Part shown: in pieces, positions 30,986-42,023 of the stretch
Layout: every line of letters starts with the position of its first letter
Numbering within the stretch: the first letter of the stretch is position 1
Assembly (NCBI GenBank): GCA_032207245.1
Contig: JAGEOH010000216.1
Span: forward strand, 1-64,000
Reading direction: 5' to 3'
Source: Pardosa pseudoannulata
Taxonomy: Eukaryota; Arthropoda; Arachnida; Araneae; Lycosidae
DNA length: 64,000 bases
Notes under the pieces: model-generated
Seen by the model: only the letters and a program-made list of their open reading frames with translations
Database searches by the model: none
What the model was told of the DNA's origin: nothing
Program-made: the position numbers and the translations under genes

Positions 30986-33657
30986 ATATCAATGTGTCTC
31001 TACCCTCAATATTTTATTTTGGAATGCAAACGGCCTCGGTAATAAAATTACCGAACTTAGGAATTATTTAGAAGATTCTGATATAGATATTGTATTAATT
31101 CAGGAAACTAAATTAAAACCGGATATTAGGTATAACATTGCTAATTATATACTTTACCGTAAGGATCGTGCTACTGTTGGCAGACAACCCCAGGGTGGTC
31201 TTGCCATTTATATTAAAAGATCTATCAATCACTATGCTGTATCTGACCTTGTTTCGGACGTACTTGAGTCCGACTCTGTTATGGTTTTGCCTGATAACAA
31301 TAACAAAATTCTAATAACTAATGCTTATTTTAAAATTGGTAGAGGTTTCCCTAAAGATGATATTCTTAAAATTCTTAATTACTCTAATTACTCTGTTATG
31401 GCTGGTGACTTTAATGCCCATAACAAAGCCTGGAACTGTTATAGTAATAATAATTATGGCCGAGAGCTTCTAAATTTAGTCACCGATAATACTGATGTTA
31501 ACCTTCTTCACCCCCCCCACCCCCACTCATTTTTCTTCAGGACGTCCCTCCACTATTGACCTTGCTCTCATCAAAAATGTCCCCTTTAAATGTAATGTTG
31601 AAACTCTGGATATTTTTGACTCAGATCATTTGCCAGTTCTTCTGACAATCGATCTGCAGTTGACTACCCAAGTTTCTGAGCCCACCACTTATACTGATTG
31701 GCGTCAGTTCCAGGAAACTCTTGCCTCTGCTAAATTATTTTTTCCTAGTATTAGATCTACTAATTGTATAGAAAGTGCTGTAATTAACTTAACTGAAACT
31801 ATTAATGCAGCTAAGAAAAGTTCTTCCCATATAATTAAAAAACCTAAAGTTCATAAATTACCTACCCATATTAAGAATTTAATTCATAATAGAAATGCAG
31901 CACGTAAACTTTATCAATACCTTCGTACCCCTTCATCCAGGCAAGAGTACTTTGTTCTCAAGCGGACTGTCAGAGAAAAGATTCAAATTTATAGACAGAA
32001 ACAATGGTCAGATTTCATAAGTAACCTTACTACCGAGGACAATTCTTTATGGAAATTTCAGAAGCGTCTGAGGGGTAATGGTTATAACAGCATACCTCCC
32101 ATTCACGGATTAAATGGTGTAGCTTTCGATCCGGCTGGTAAAGCAGAAGCGATCGCGGAAGTTTACGAAACTCAATTTGCGCCTAATGAGGATTTAGAAG
32201 ACGAGGATCACGACCGCCAGGTTATTAGTACAGTAAATAATTTTCTTAGTAACCCTCCAAGTAATGAATTAACTCCGGCTACTATCGCAGAAGTTGCTTT
32301 AATTATTAAAAATCTTAAAAATAATAAATCTCCTGGAATAGACGAAATCTCAAATAGATGCATTAAAAACCTACCTCCTAATATATTAATTTATTTAACG
32401 GCAATAATTAACTATATGATGAAATTTAATTATTTTCCAAACGCTTGGAAAACTGCAATAGTGTGTCCTATACCCAAACCTAAAGCTAATCTAACTTTTC
32501 CTGCTAGTTATCGCCCAATTAGTCTATTGAGTTGCCTCAGTAAAGTTGCCGAGCGAGTGATATATAACCGCCTCCAATTCTTCCTGCAGGGAAATAATGT
32601 GCTAATTCCGGAGCAATTTGGTTTTCGCAACCAGCACAACACCTCTCATCAGTTGCTTCGTGTTGTGGAACTCGCTAGCGAGGGATTACAATCACGTAAG
32701 CCAACTGGTGCACTCTTCTTAGACATCGCAAAGGCTTTCGACCGCATCTCGCATGTAGGCCTCATTTACAAACTAATCCAGCTCAAAATGCCTGATGCTT
32801 TAATACATTTCTTACACAATTACCTTTGCGATCGTCATTTCACCGTCCGCATACAAAACACTTTCTCCACTTTAAAATCAATAACAGCAGGTGTTCAACA
32901 AGGCTCCATCTTAGGTCCCACCCTGTTTAATATTTATATTAATGATATTCCTAGAAATGATTATACTTCTCTAGCCTTGTATGCGGATGACACGGCTATA
33001 ATTGCTTCAGCCCCACACGTTAACTCTGTTGCTAGTTACATTCAGTCACACCTGGACACTCTGGAAGATTGGTTTACTAAATGGAAAATTAAAGTCAACC
33101 CCTCTAAATGTAATGCTATTTATTTTACTCGTACTTACAAAACTCCCCCTAGATTATATCTACTCGACGAGGCAATTAACTGGGAAAACTCTGTAAAATA
33201 TTTAGGTGTAATATTAGATAAAAAACTAACCTGGCGTCCTCACATAACGGAAGTCAAAAATAAAATGATAGGAAAATTAGAAAATTTAAAAATGCTTTTT
33301 AATAGTAAACACTTAAGTAATAAAAATAAAATTCTTTTATATAAAACAATAGTCCTTCCTACCGCTCTTTACGCAGCTCCGGTCTGGTCGTTTGCCGCGA
33401 AGTCTAATATGAATTTAATTGAAAGAGTACAAAATAAATTCATGAGGCGAGTTAGAGGCGCACATCGATATTTATCCAATGAAGTAATAAGACGTGATTT
33501 CAATATGTTAACGTTCAAACAGTCTTGTATTAAATCATCCCAAAATTTTTACAATAGCCTCAATAGTATTCCAAATGAAATAATAGCCGAACTTCCGGAT
33601 TACGATCACTACAGCCCTTCTAAGAAACGCAGGCCTCGCGCCGCACTGATCTCCTGA
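30963..33657 (+). pseudogene. LINE-A copy 2 ORF2: endonuclease and reverse transcriptase, one frameshift
   Basis: The first Met is at 30963, with MMVKYQ at 30975 overlapping the ORF1 stop. The endonuclease shows LFWNANGLGNK, IQETKLKPD, MAGDFNAHNKAWN and, after a shift, DSDHLPVLL. RT shows NNKSPGIDEIS, RPISLLSCLSKVAE, ALFLDIAKAFDRI, AGVQQGSILGPT, and YADDTAI with its two Asp at about 32986-32991. The C-terminal region (YAAPVWSFAAKSNMN) ends KKRRPRAALIS. The only break is at the C8 tract near 31511; from there 720 codons are open. No RNase H domain. Confidence 0.92.
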
Positions 33658-34199
33658 CAATAGATAATCTACCTTAATCTCTTCCTATCGGTTCTTATTA
33701 CTTCATCCCCTTCCCTTTTATGTTGTAATGTAAATGTGATGTGTTGTGATGTGGAAAAAAAAATAAAAATAAAAATAAAAAATATAAAATAATAAAAATG
33801 AAAATAAAAATTATAAAATAATAAAAATAAATAAAAATATTTATGTGTATTTTTTATTATGGAGCAGAAATTGTACCTAACTGTGTTTGATGTTTGATGT
33901 TATCAGATCGTAAGACTCCATCTAGTGTAAAACCTAAAAGTGCCTACTAATTATTCTTTTCTTTCAGGGTATTAATACTTTCTGCTTAGTATTTTGCAGG
34001 TTTCAAGACTACAACCACCAGCCCTTACGATTTCTCTTACCCACCTTTTAATGACCGGCACCTAAATTACTCCTTTCTAAATTTAAAATTATATTTTTTT
34101 CTTAACAGAGCTCACCTTGCTTACTTCTTACCTTTAGATCGGGGATAAGGCCTTCTGGCTAAGGAGCCCCAAAAACCGCCCGTAATTATTAGGGGAGGC
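33658..34199 (+). other. LINE-A copy 2 3' UTR and structured tail
   Basis: A run of A-rich simple repeat (33750-33840) is followed by unique 3' UTR and the tail hairpin at 34141-34170: GGGGATAAG, inner stem GCC-TTCT-GGC, TAAGGAGCCCC. The last bases are CGTAATTATTAGGGGAGGC. Confidence 0.85.
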
Positions 34200-34819
34200 T
34201 ATATGTATTTATAACTGTGGGTAAATTGATGGGATCGTGACTGACATTACAGCTAAGAAATTGATTAGTTTTATTTGTTAATTTTATTAACTACAAGTTA
34301 GTATAATAAAAAAGGATGGAATGATAGATTAATATAAATATTCTTAATCTACCATCTTAATTTGTATTATTTGATCTGCTCATAGAAATTTTATAAAAAA
34401 TCAAAAACTTGAGAGGCGGGGCTTAAGATTCCTTAGACCCTCCTGTACTTACATCGTTACTATGTATTTGCAGTCCTATTCAACTATTTCCATGAACATT
34501 TATAGGAAAACTGTTATTTTTAAAACTTTTAGCTTTAGGAAAATACTCGAAAAGATATTTTTTTTTTCTTCTGCTTTGGGATAGCGATTTAGTTTACGAT
34601 ATTTTACATCCTGGAGTTTAATATATCACTAAAAATCTAAAACAAATCTCATAATAACCAAACTATAAAATTTAAATTTCGAATGAAAGTATTTTTAGGT
34701 GTTTTTTAATTACATTCATGTTATGAAACTTGTAAATACTTAAAATATAATATAGAGTGGAAATGCCGCTACCAATCATTTCTTACAAATATTATACATA
34801 TAAAAATAATAAATTACTC

Positions 34820-36199
34820 ACAATGTATTCTACCTTTGCAATCGTACTTTTAAAGTCCGTATCAACAACACCTTTTCTAATTGTAAACCCATCACTGCTG
34901 GAGTCCAACAAGGCTCCATCTTAGAACCTACTCTATTTAACATTTTTATTAATGACATTCCTAAATCTGATTTAACTTCAATTGCACTCTATGCTGATGA
35001 TACGGCAATTTATACTTCTGCACACCACATTAATAGTGTAACTGCTTACATTCAACACCATTTATCTGCTCTGGAAACATGGTTCATACGCTGGAAGATT
35101 AAAATAAATCCTGGCAAATGTCAGGCTATTTATTTTAGTCGCTCCTTTAAACTTCCTCCACGGTTGCAATTATACGGTGAGGTAATCGAATGGGAGAACT
35201 CGGTAAAGTACTTGGGTGTCACCATTGATAGGCGCCTCACTTGGAATAAGCATATCACCAACGTTAGAAATGTAATGACTGCCAGGAAAGTCGAACTTCG
35301 TTCACTATTATTTGGCCCACATTTATCTATCCATAATAAAGTATTACTGTACAAAACAGTAATACTTCCTGCTGCCATTTATGCAGCACCGGTCTGGTCT
35401 TTTGCGTTCCCAGCTAATTTAAATTTGCTTAATCGTGCTCATAATAAAATTCTACGAGAAATAGCAAGAGCTCCGCGTTATCTTCGTAATGATACCATTA
35501 GAAGAGATTTAAATATTTTAACGTTTAAAGAAATTTGTGTTAAACATTCCACTAACTTTTATAATAATATTAATAATATTAATAATGAAATTATTGCTGA
35601 ACTTCCTGATTATGATTTTAGGGAAGCGAGAAATCGCAAGCGGCCTCGTGCTGCAGTGACCCCGTAAATCATTTTCCTTTTACTTTATTCCAAATTACTT
35701 AACTTAACTTATTTCCTCGCGCCGATACAAGATGGCGCCACAATGACTCTTGCTTCCCCTCAATCTCCATCATCATCTATCCGTAAACTTCCTCCTTATT
35801 TCTTCCATTTCCCTCTATCGTTAATCTCTCTTTTCTCATTCATTTTAAACAAAAAAAAAAATATATATATATATATATAAAAATTTAAAAAAGTAAATAA
35901 AAATTTTTAAAATCTTAAAAAATTGTGATGCTTGCATCCGCCAAAAATTTTCCTTCTTTTTTCTTTCTATTTTTGTTACAGTTCTTAAAACTGTACTTTT
36001 ATTTTTCATTCTTTAGTAACTGCTATTTAGGGCCCTTCATCATTGTTTTTAATTTAATGAGTGTTCTTTTTAAACTCCCTTCATTCTAAAATGATTTTTA
36101 ATTTACTGATGCACACCTTGAAGAGTAATCTCACCTTCACCATTGGGGATTCGGCTCAGCCCAGGTGCCCCAAACAAAGTACTACTGCTACAATGTATT
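34820..36199 (+). mobile_element. LINE-B copy 2, 5'-truncated, 10-bp target-site duplication
   Basis: ACAATGTATT at 34820-34829 and 36190-36199 flanks 34830-36189 (1.36 kb). It starts inside RT just before the GVQQGS motif and holds the YADDTAI box (about 34990-35012), the rest of the RT C terminus, the 3' UTR and a tail hairpin at 36145-36171 (GGGGATTCG, GGC-TCA-GCC, AGGTGCCCC), ending AAACAAAGTACTACTGCT. It lies inside the 420-bp tandem array. Confidence 0.92.
34845..35667 (+). pseudogene. LINE-B copy 2 reverse transcriptase, C-terminal half
   Basis: The coding remnant includes the GVQQGSIL segment, YADDTAIYTSAHHINSV, and a 167-codon open stretch from 35164 (VIEWENSVKYLGVTIDRRLT, YKTVILPAAIYAAPVWSFAF, ending RKRPRAAVTP). 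It is homologous to LINE-A ORF2 but a different family. The fingers and palm before motif B are missing through 5' truncation. Confidence 0.85.
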
Positions 36200-37030
36200 T
36201 TTGCAGCTTGCGTGCATCAAGAAGACTTGTTTACTTACGTAACAGGTCATAGTTAAAATAGCAATTGTTCATTCTTACTTGCATGAACATTTACAGGAAA
36301 ACTGTATTATTAACTTGCAGCTTTTGGAAAATACTCGAAAAGATATTTTTTTTTCTTCTGCTCTGGGATAGCGATTTAGTTTACGATATTTAACATCCTG
36401 GAGTTTAATATATCACTAAAAATCTAAAACAAATCTTATAATAACCAAACTATAAAATTTAAATTTTGAATGGAAGTATTTTTAGGTAAGTTTTTTAATT
36501 ACACTCATGTTATGAAACTTGTAAATACTTAAAATATAATATAGTGTGGAAATGCCGCTACCAATAATTTCTTACAAATATTATACATATAAAAATAATA
36601 AATTTCTTAAAACGACGCACTTGTTTAACCTATGTAGCTCAAGACGACTTGTTTACTCACGTAACAGGTCATAGTTCAGATAGCAATTATTCACTCTTAT
36701 TAGAATGAACATTTCTAGGAAAACTGTTAGTTTTAACTTAGAGCTGTAGGAATATACTCGAAAAGACATTTTTTTTCTTTTGCTCTGGGATAGCGATTTA
36801 ATTTACGATATTTAACATTCTCGAGTTTAATATATCACTAAAAATCTAAAACAAATCTCATAATAACCAAACTATAAAATTTAAATTTCGAATCAAAGTA
36901 TTTTTAGTTAAGTTTTTTAATTATATTCATGTTATGAAACTGGTAAATACTTAAAATATAATATAGTGTGGAAATGCCGCTACAAATAATTTCTTACAAA
37001 TGTTATAGATATAAAAATAATAAATCAAAC

Positions 37031-37620
37031 TTCCTGCCTCTGTTCCTATGGCCGTCCTACTTTTTTAGTTATTGGGGATTTTAGCCCCCCTAAAAGTTTT
37101 TGTTTTCTTGAATATTAGGCTTCAACCTTCGTAATTTTACTCTTAAGGAAAACTCTTAAAATTTTTAAAATCGGAATAGCAGAACAAGAAAAGTCAGGCA
37201 TTTTAAGCTAAAATAATGAGGTGGCTTAGGCCACGCCCACTTCTCCCCGGAGAAATATTGTAGCTTCGTCAGGATCCGATTTACGTTTCCGAGCGGGTTT
37301 TCTACTGTTTTTTATCGTACTTACGCCAATATTATTATCTCTTCATATTATTTAATCGTATTTACTCCCAATTTTTTGTGTTTTTTGTTAAGGTTTAATC
37401 ATTTTTTCTCCTCAATTAATTTTTATTCATTATTATTTCATATTTTATCTTCAATTTTTTATTTTATCTTATGTAACCGGCATATTGATAATTCATGATA
37501 TCATTCTAAACTGTTCTCATGTTAAATTAGCTATCATACTTACTGGAGATATACCCTACGGGTCAGGTGCTCCGTGAAATACCATCAAATGGAGAACGAC
37601 TTTCTCCCCCTATTCACTTT
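37031..37620. other. Noncoding stretch
   Basis: No gene or repeat assigned. A patch at 37060-37300 is slightly richer in GC (AGGTGGCTTAGGCCACGCCC). Confidence 0.4.
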
Positions 37621-37689
37621 ATTATTTTATATTGTTTTATTATTAAGGACAGGGCCTTTATTTTTAATTCTAAAATTTTGTTCAATCGT

Positions 37690-37800
37690 TATGTAAACTC
37701 ACTTAATTATATCCTTTAACGAAGCACACTGTAACGATTTAGGCATTGCTCACCATTGGGGATACAACTTGCAGTTAAGGAGCCCCGTAACAACTTACTA
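37690..37800 (+). mobile_element. Solo LINE-like 3' tail
   Basis: TGCTCACCATTGGGGATAC begins a hairpin at 37758-37786: outer GGGG/CCCC, inner AACT-TGC-AGTT, then AAGGAGCCCCGTAACAAC. The sequence upstream (TTAAGGACAGGGCCTTTA) is also like that near 25726. No coding part. Confidence 0.7.
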
Positions 37801-37854
37801 CTTGGACTTGGAAAGCGTAGGTTCTTATTTAAGTTTGCATTGCTCACCAAGAAG

Positions 37855-38075
37855 ACTTGTTTCCTCATGTGACAGGTCATGGTTCAAATAGCAATTAGAA
37901 GCTTTCTTCCTCGAAGCATTTTGACATGGTTATATACAAAATAACAGTTTTAAATATAGTAGAAAAACTAGAGCCAGATTTAAATTAACAAATAAGCAAT
38001 TATTGTATTATTGACTGTGCATTGGAATGCAATAAATAAACCTGGAGTTTTATTTATTAATAAAAATCTACAACA
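37855..38075. repeat. Dispersed repeat R200, second copy
   Basis: Matches 25230-25445: ACAGGTCATGGTTCAAATAG, GAAGCATTTTGACATGGTTA, GAATGCAATAAATAAACCTG. Non-coding. Confidence 0.7.
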
Positions 38076-38193
38076 AATTTTGGAACTGATGCGATAGCCA
38101 CACCGCTTCCGGCCGCCATGTTTCTTTTCTTGGCTATCTGAGCAAAAATCCCATTTTCAGAAAGTCGCCAAATAAAATGGTAGCCGAAAATCA

Positions 38194-38196
<3 letters not shown>

Positions 38197-38234
<38 letters not shown>
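38197..38234. repeat. Poly(A) tract
   Basis: An uninterrupted A run of about 38 bases, either the tail of a plus-strand retroposed sequence or a mononucleotide repeat. The preceding 160 bases (CGCTTCCGGCCGCCATG region) were not identified. Confidence 0.7.
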
Positions 38235-38236
<2 letters not shown>

Positions 38237-39323
38237 ACATGGACGGCACCACATGGAAAATAAGAAATATATTCACACAGCATAAATTTTACAGATTGGA
38301 ACTACTGAAACAGGTATATAATCCCACAACATGAAAAAAATCTTAAAAACAGTTGAAATTTAACAATTTTAACACACGAGAAATGATAAAATTCTGTAAA
38401 ACAATTTTACAATAATTTTTAAATTTTTGAGGGAGGGAAACCCCCTCAACCCCACCCCCATTTATTAAACAATAACTTTTAAAACATAATTGAAAAAAAG
38501 TAAAAAAACAATTACTTAAATATTTTTTAAACAGTTAAAATTTTAAACATTTTGAATGTGGAAACCCCCTTTTAATGATACAAGAATGCATATTACAACT
38601 ACTAAACACATATCAACAAAAAATCATATTTTACGAATCTTTACTGTTTTAATAATTCAAATCTTTATAAATAAATTAATTAAAATAACTAAAAGTTCTT
38701 TAAAACAAATAAAAATTCTTTAAAACAAATTTAAAATTTTTGAGGGATTGAATCCTCACCCCCCTCAACCTCTCCCCTTAATGATATAATAATACAAATT
38801 TTATACGTTAAAAACATATTAATAAACATTAATAAAAAAGAAATAAGGACATACCATGTGCTACCGTGCGCAAAGACCCCATGAATTATCCTTTCAAAAT
38901 TTTCTGATACTTCTTAACCAAGTTGAAAATAGTTACAACATCCATAACTAACTAATCCATAAAACCTAAAAAACTGAAGCAATAAAATTTAAGGGACAAC
39001 AACTTTTAAGGGACAGTAGTTGCTTGTAAGTTCTTTCTTGCAAATAAAAAAAATTGTTTTATCTAAACACAATGTGATAACACTTATTGTTTTGTAAAAA
39101 ATTAAATGCTTCTAATGATGCACAGAAGCATATACATAGTTTGTTCTTGTCACAGAAAATATTTATATAAAACATGGCTTAAACATTTTATTTTAGTTCA
39201 TAAAATGTTTTGACAAAGGAAAGCTAGATGAGTACTTGATGAATGTTATTATAAAGAATTTAAACAGTATTTATTTGAGTGTTTTTACTATAAAGAGTTA
39301 AAGCAGCATGTCTATATTACTTT
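38235..39323. other. AT-rich noncoding stretch
   Basis: A loose duplication (GAGGGA-rich lines near 38430, 38560 and 38740 followed by CCCC-rich runs) is visible. No 5' LTR of Gypsy-2 was found here. Confidence 0.4.
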
Positions 39324-39333
39324 ATACATTACT

Positions 39334-40110
39334 TTGCCGGTGACGCAGTTGAAATTACCGCAGTTCTGTGAAAAATTGCCCGAACTGTGGTTTGTCAATA
39401 TTGAAGCTCAATTTAAAATGAGCTCTATAACTGCAGACAGCACACAGTATTACGGTGTGATAGCAGCGCTTAATGAAGATACTTTAATGCACGTCAGTGA
39501 TAGAGCTCAATCCACCAGCGGCTAATATGTACCAGGCGATAAAGGACAGATTAATATCAGAATTCTCGGATTCTGTACAGAAACGCTTAAAAACTTCAAT
39601 ATCGGAGCTTACGTTAGGCGATGATAAGTCATCATTATTATTGCGCAAGATGAGCCAGTGAGCAGGCTCATGTCTAAGTGACGAGCTCTTACAAACAATC
39701 TGGTTGCAACGACTACCTAACCAAGCGCAAGCTATTTTGTCGGTCTCCGACGATTAGTTAGTCCTTATGGGAGATAAAATTCTAGAGACCACAGAACAAG
39801 GGGGAGCGAATTGTTATGCTGTCGCACAAATTCAAACGACAGATACGATAACCTTGTTACAACAGCAAGTAGCCGAACTGTTCAAACAAATACAGCGCTT
39901 GACCAGGAAACAAATGCCGCGTTTCCGTTCCAAAAGCAGGAATCGCAAAACTTCGCACAATAACAATGATCTCTGTTGGTACCATTTTAAATTTGGTCAG
40001 CGGGCAACTAAGTGCAAATAGCCCTGTAATTTCTCGCGTCAGGGAAACTAACTGGGAAGTCACATCATGCAGCCAGCTGGGATTTCCCCGCAACGTAACT
40101 TAGCCGCCTT
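39334..40110 (+). pseudogene. gag: Gypsy-2 gag
   Basis: Frames in succession encode LKLPQFCEKLPELWFVNIEAQF, then SEFSDSVQKRLKTSISELTL, TIWLQRLPNQAQAILSVSDD and the CHCC finger at about 39975-40030. These are the capsid hallmarks of CsRn1-group gag (Pro-x-Phe...LWF, LWLQRLP, QAILA). At least two in-frame stops (near 39523 and 39660) break it. Confidence 0.8.
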
Positions 40111-40119
40111 TTTTTTTTT

Positions 40120-41209
40120 TAAGACAATACATCCATTACGGTATATTTGATAGACAGTGGCAGTGATGTCTGCGTTTTGCCATACACGACAAGAAAGTAA
40201 ATTTCAAGTGATGTAAAATTCTTTTCGGTTAATGGGTCCCGAATTCATACGTACGGTACGCGCATCGTGACTCTGGATTTAAATTTGAGCAGACGTTTCA
40301 CTTGGCCATTTATATTGGCGGGGTTCAGCAAACCCATTATTGGAGCGGACTTTCTAGATCATTATGGTCTTCAAGTAGACATCAAAAACCGCTGCTTACG
40401 TGATCCGAAAACATCTTTAACATCTAAAGGGCAGTGCGCGAAGGACATCGAACCCCAAGTTACACTGGTCCTCGGGCGATTTTAAGTATAAACAGATACT
40501 AGACAAATTTCCCGGGATACTAAAACCTTATCCGTCAATCAGCAGGTACCTCATAATACCGTGCATCAAATGAAAACGACAGGTTAACCAGTGTATGCTA
40601 AACCCCGTAGGTTGCACCCGGAGCAGTTGGTTATAGCAAAAAGAGGATTTCAGTATATGTTGGACCAGGTGATATGCCGTCCTAGTAAGTCGAATTGGTC
40701 CAATCCATTATATTTAGTTCCAAAACCCAATTCTACGGATTACCGTCCAACTGGAGACTACCTCGCTTTGAATAAGATAACGGTACCGGATCGATATCCT
40801 GTACCGCACATTTTAGATTTTGCTAGCGAGCTAGCTGTACGGTAAAATTATATTCTCTAAAATAGACTTAATCAGGGCATACAATCAGATACCCGTGCAC
40901 CCAGAGGATGTGCACAAAACAGCTATAAACACTCCATTTGGATTGTTCAGATTTATGTTTTTCCCTTTTGGGTTATCAAATATGGCCCAGACGCTCCAAA
41001 GGTTTATGAATGATGTCTTGCATGGCCTGAACTTTGTTTTTGTATATTTGGGATGATACCTTGGTGGCTAGCAGCTCCAAGTCGGAACACTTGCAGCACC
41101 TAGAGATTGTTTTTTGCAGGCTCACTGACTTTGGGATTCGAATTAACGCTTTCTTGGAATCTGTAAATGCTCGTTTTTAGGATACACTATTAACAGACAC
41201 GGCATAAAA
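40120..41209 (+). pseudogene. pol: Gypsy-2 protease and N-terminal RT
   Basis: LIDSGSDVCVLP (about 40148) is the retropepsin active site in its DSGS form. From 40585 the RT begins: LHPEQLVIAKRGFQYML, SNWSNPLYLVPKPNS, YPVPHILDFASEL, then [17 protein letters not shown] and [20 protein letters not shown]. The catalytic Tyr-x-Asp-Asp box near 41041-41056 is destroyed by an extra base (TATTTGGGATGATACC). The region ends where the hAT-like element inserted. Confidence 0.8.
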
Positions 41210-42023
41210 CAGAGGTGGGCAAATACTTTTAAGCGCGGGCCAAAATCAATTTTTCAAAATGTCCCCCAGGCCGGAGGACTATACCGCGTACGCTGTGCAC
41301 ATGCAATTGTTTTGGGTGGAGTTTCTTCCCTGCCCAAGAAATTTTTTGACAAAATCACTATAAGTATAATTTAAAACCATTTGGACAGAGAAATATGACA
41401 GTTAATAAAACATAATAGTAAAAAAATTGTCTTACTTAGGTGTACATGCGAACAATTCGTGCCCAGTAAAATATGTCACGTCATTTTTAAAGAAATGGGA
41501 TCCATTATATTAAATTAATGGCCATTAAATGAATCAGTTAATGAAAGATTTTATTTTGATGTTTATTTATATCTTAACGATACAAATTATTTTATAGTTA
41601 TCACATTTTTATATTTATATTACATTTTGTAAATATAACAGTAAATAGAATTATAAAAAGAAAAAGACAAACATCAAACATTAAAATAGAATAGTTTTAG
41701 TTAATTTGAAATCTGGAATGTTCATTTGATATTATTTCTTCAAAATTTGGGTCTAAATCACTTGTAGCTATCCTGAATATCGAGTGTAGATTTTCGTCAG
41801 TAATTTGTGATCGATATTTATTTTTCGAGTACATCATTAACGAAAAGGTTCTTTCACAAATATATGTTGTACACTAAGAATACAAATTACTGTTGATTTC
41901 AACAAAAGCGCATATAAGAGATTAAAAAAATTGCATGCAGGATTTTTCAACGGGCCGGGATAAAGTAAGCAAAAGGGCCGAATCCGGTCCGCGGTCCGGC
42001 TTTTGCCCACCTCTGGCATAAAG
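41202..42023. mobile_element. hAT-like element, internally deleted
   Basis: Perfect 14-bp inverted ends CAGAGGTGGGCAAA at 41210-41223 and 42002-42015 lie inside an 8-bp duplication with one mismatch (GCATAAAA at 41202-41209, GCATAAAG at 42016-42023). Ends and duplication length fit hAT. The 806-bp element splits the Gypsy-2 RT. Only the transposase C-terminal end remains. Confidence 0.9.
41700..41885 (-). pseudogene. hAT transposase C-terminal (dimerisation) remnant
   Basis: The minus strand reads, across a shift, a short Cys-Glu...Phe-Ser stretch, then NKYRSQITDENLHSIFRI, ATSDLDPNFEEIISN and a stop. The pattern Lys-x-x-Tyr-Arg-Ser-x-Leu/Ile-Thr-Asp-Glu-Asn-Leu followed by a short tail is the C terminus of ZBED/GTF2IRD2-type hAT transposases. 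The catalytic part is deleted. Confidence 0.7.

Larger units (their letters stand above)
28976..34211 (+). mobile_element. LINE-A copy 2: full-length Jockey-type LINE, 12-bp target-site duplication
   Basis: TATATGTATTTA at 28976-28987 and 34200-34211 brackets 28988-34199 (5.2 kb). Order: 5' UTR, ORF1, ORF2 (endonuclease, RT), AT-rich 3' UTR, structured tail ending TTATTAGGGGAGGC. There is no poly(A). It is inserted in a dispersed repeat whose empty counterpart is near 24355. ORF1 has three frameshifts and ORF2 one, so it is inactive despite high similarity to copy 1. Confidence 0.95.
34380..37030. repeat. Tandem array of about 420-bp units, split by LINE-B copy 2
   Basis: Landmarks ATGAACATTT(A/C)(T/C)AGGAAAACTG near 34493, 36283 and 36705 mark three units. 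The last two are about 422 bp apart. The first two are 1790 bp apart, which becomes 420 after removing the LINE and one copy of its duplication. Units share GCTCTGGGATAGCGATTTA (or CTTTGGG) and TAATATAG(T/A)GTGGAAATGCC. Non-coding. Confidence 0.9.

Noticed and set aside
38235..39323. 5' LTR of Gypsy-2
   Set aside because: No stretch here resembles the sequence around 49356-49540, and no primer site was seen.
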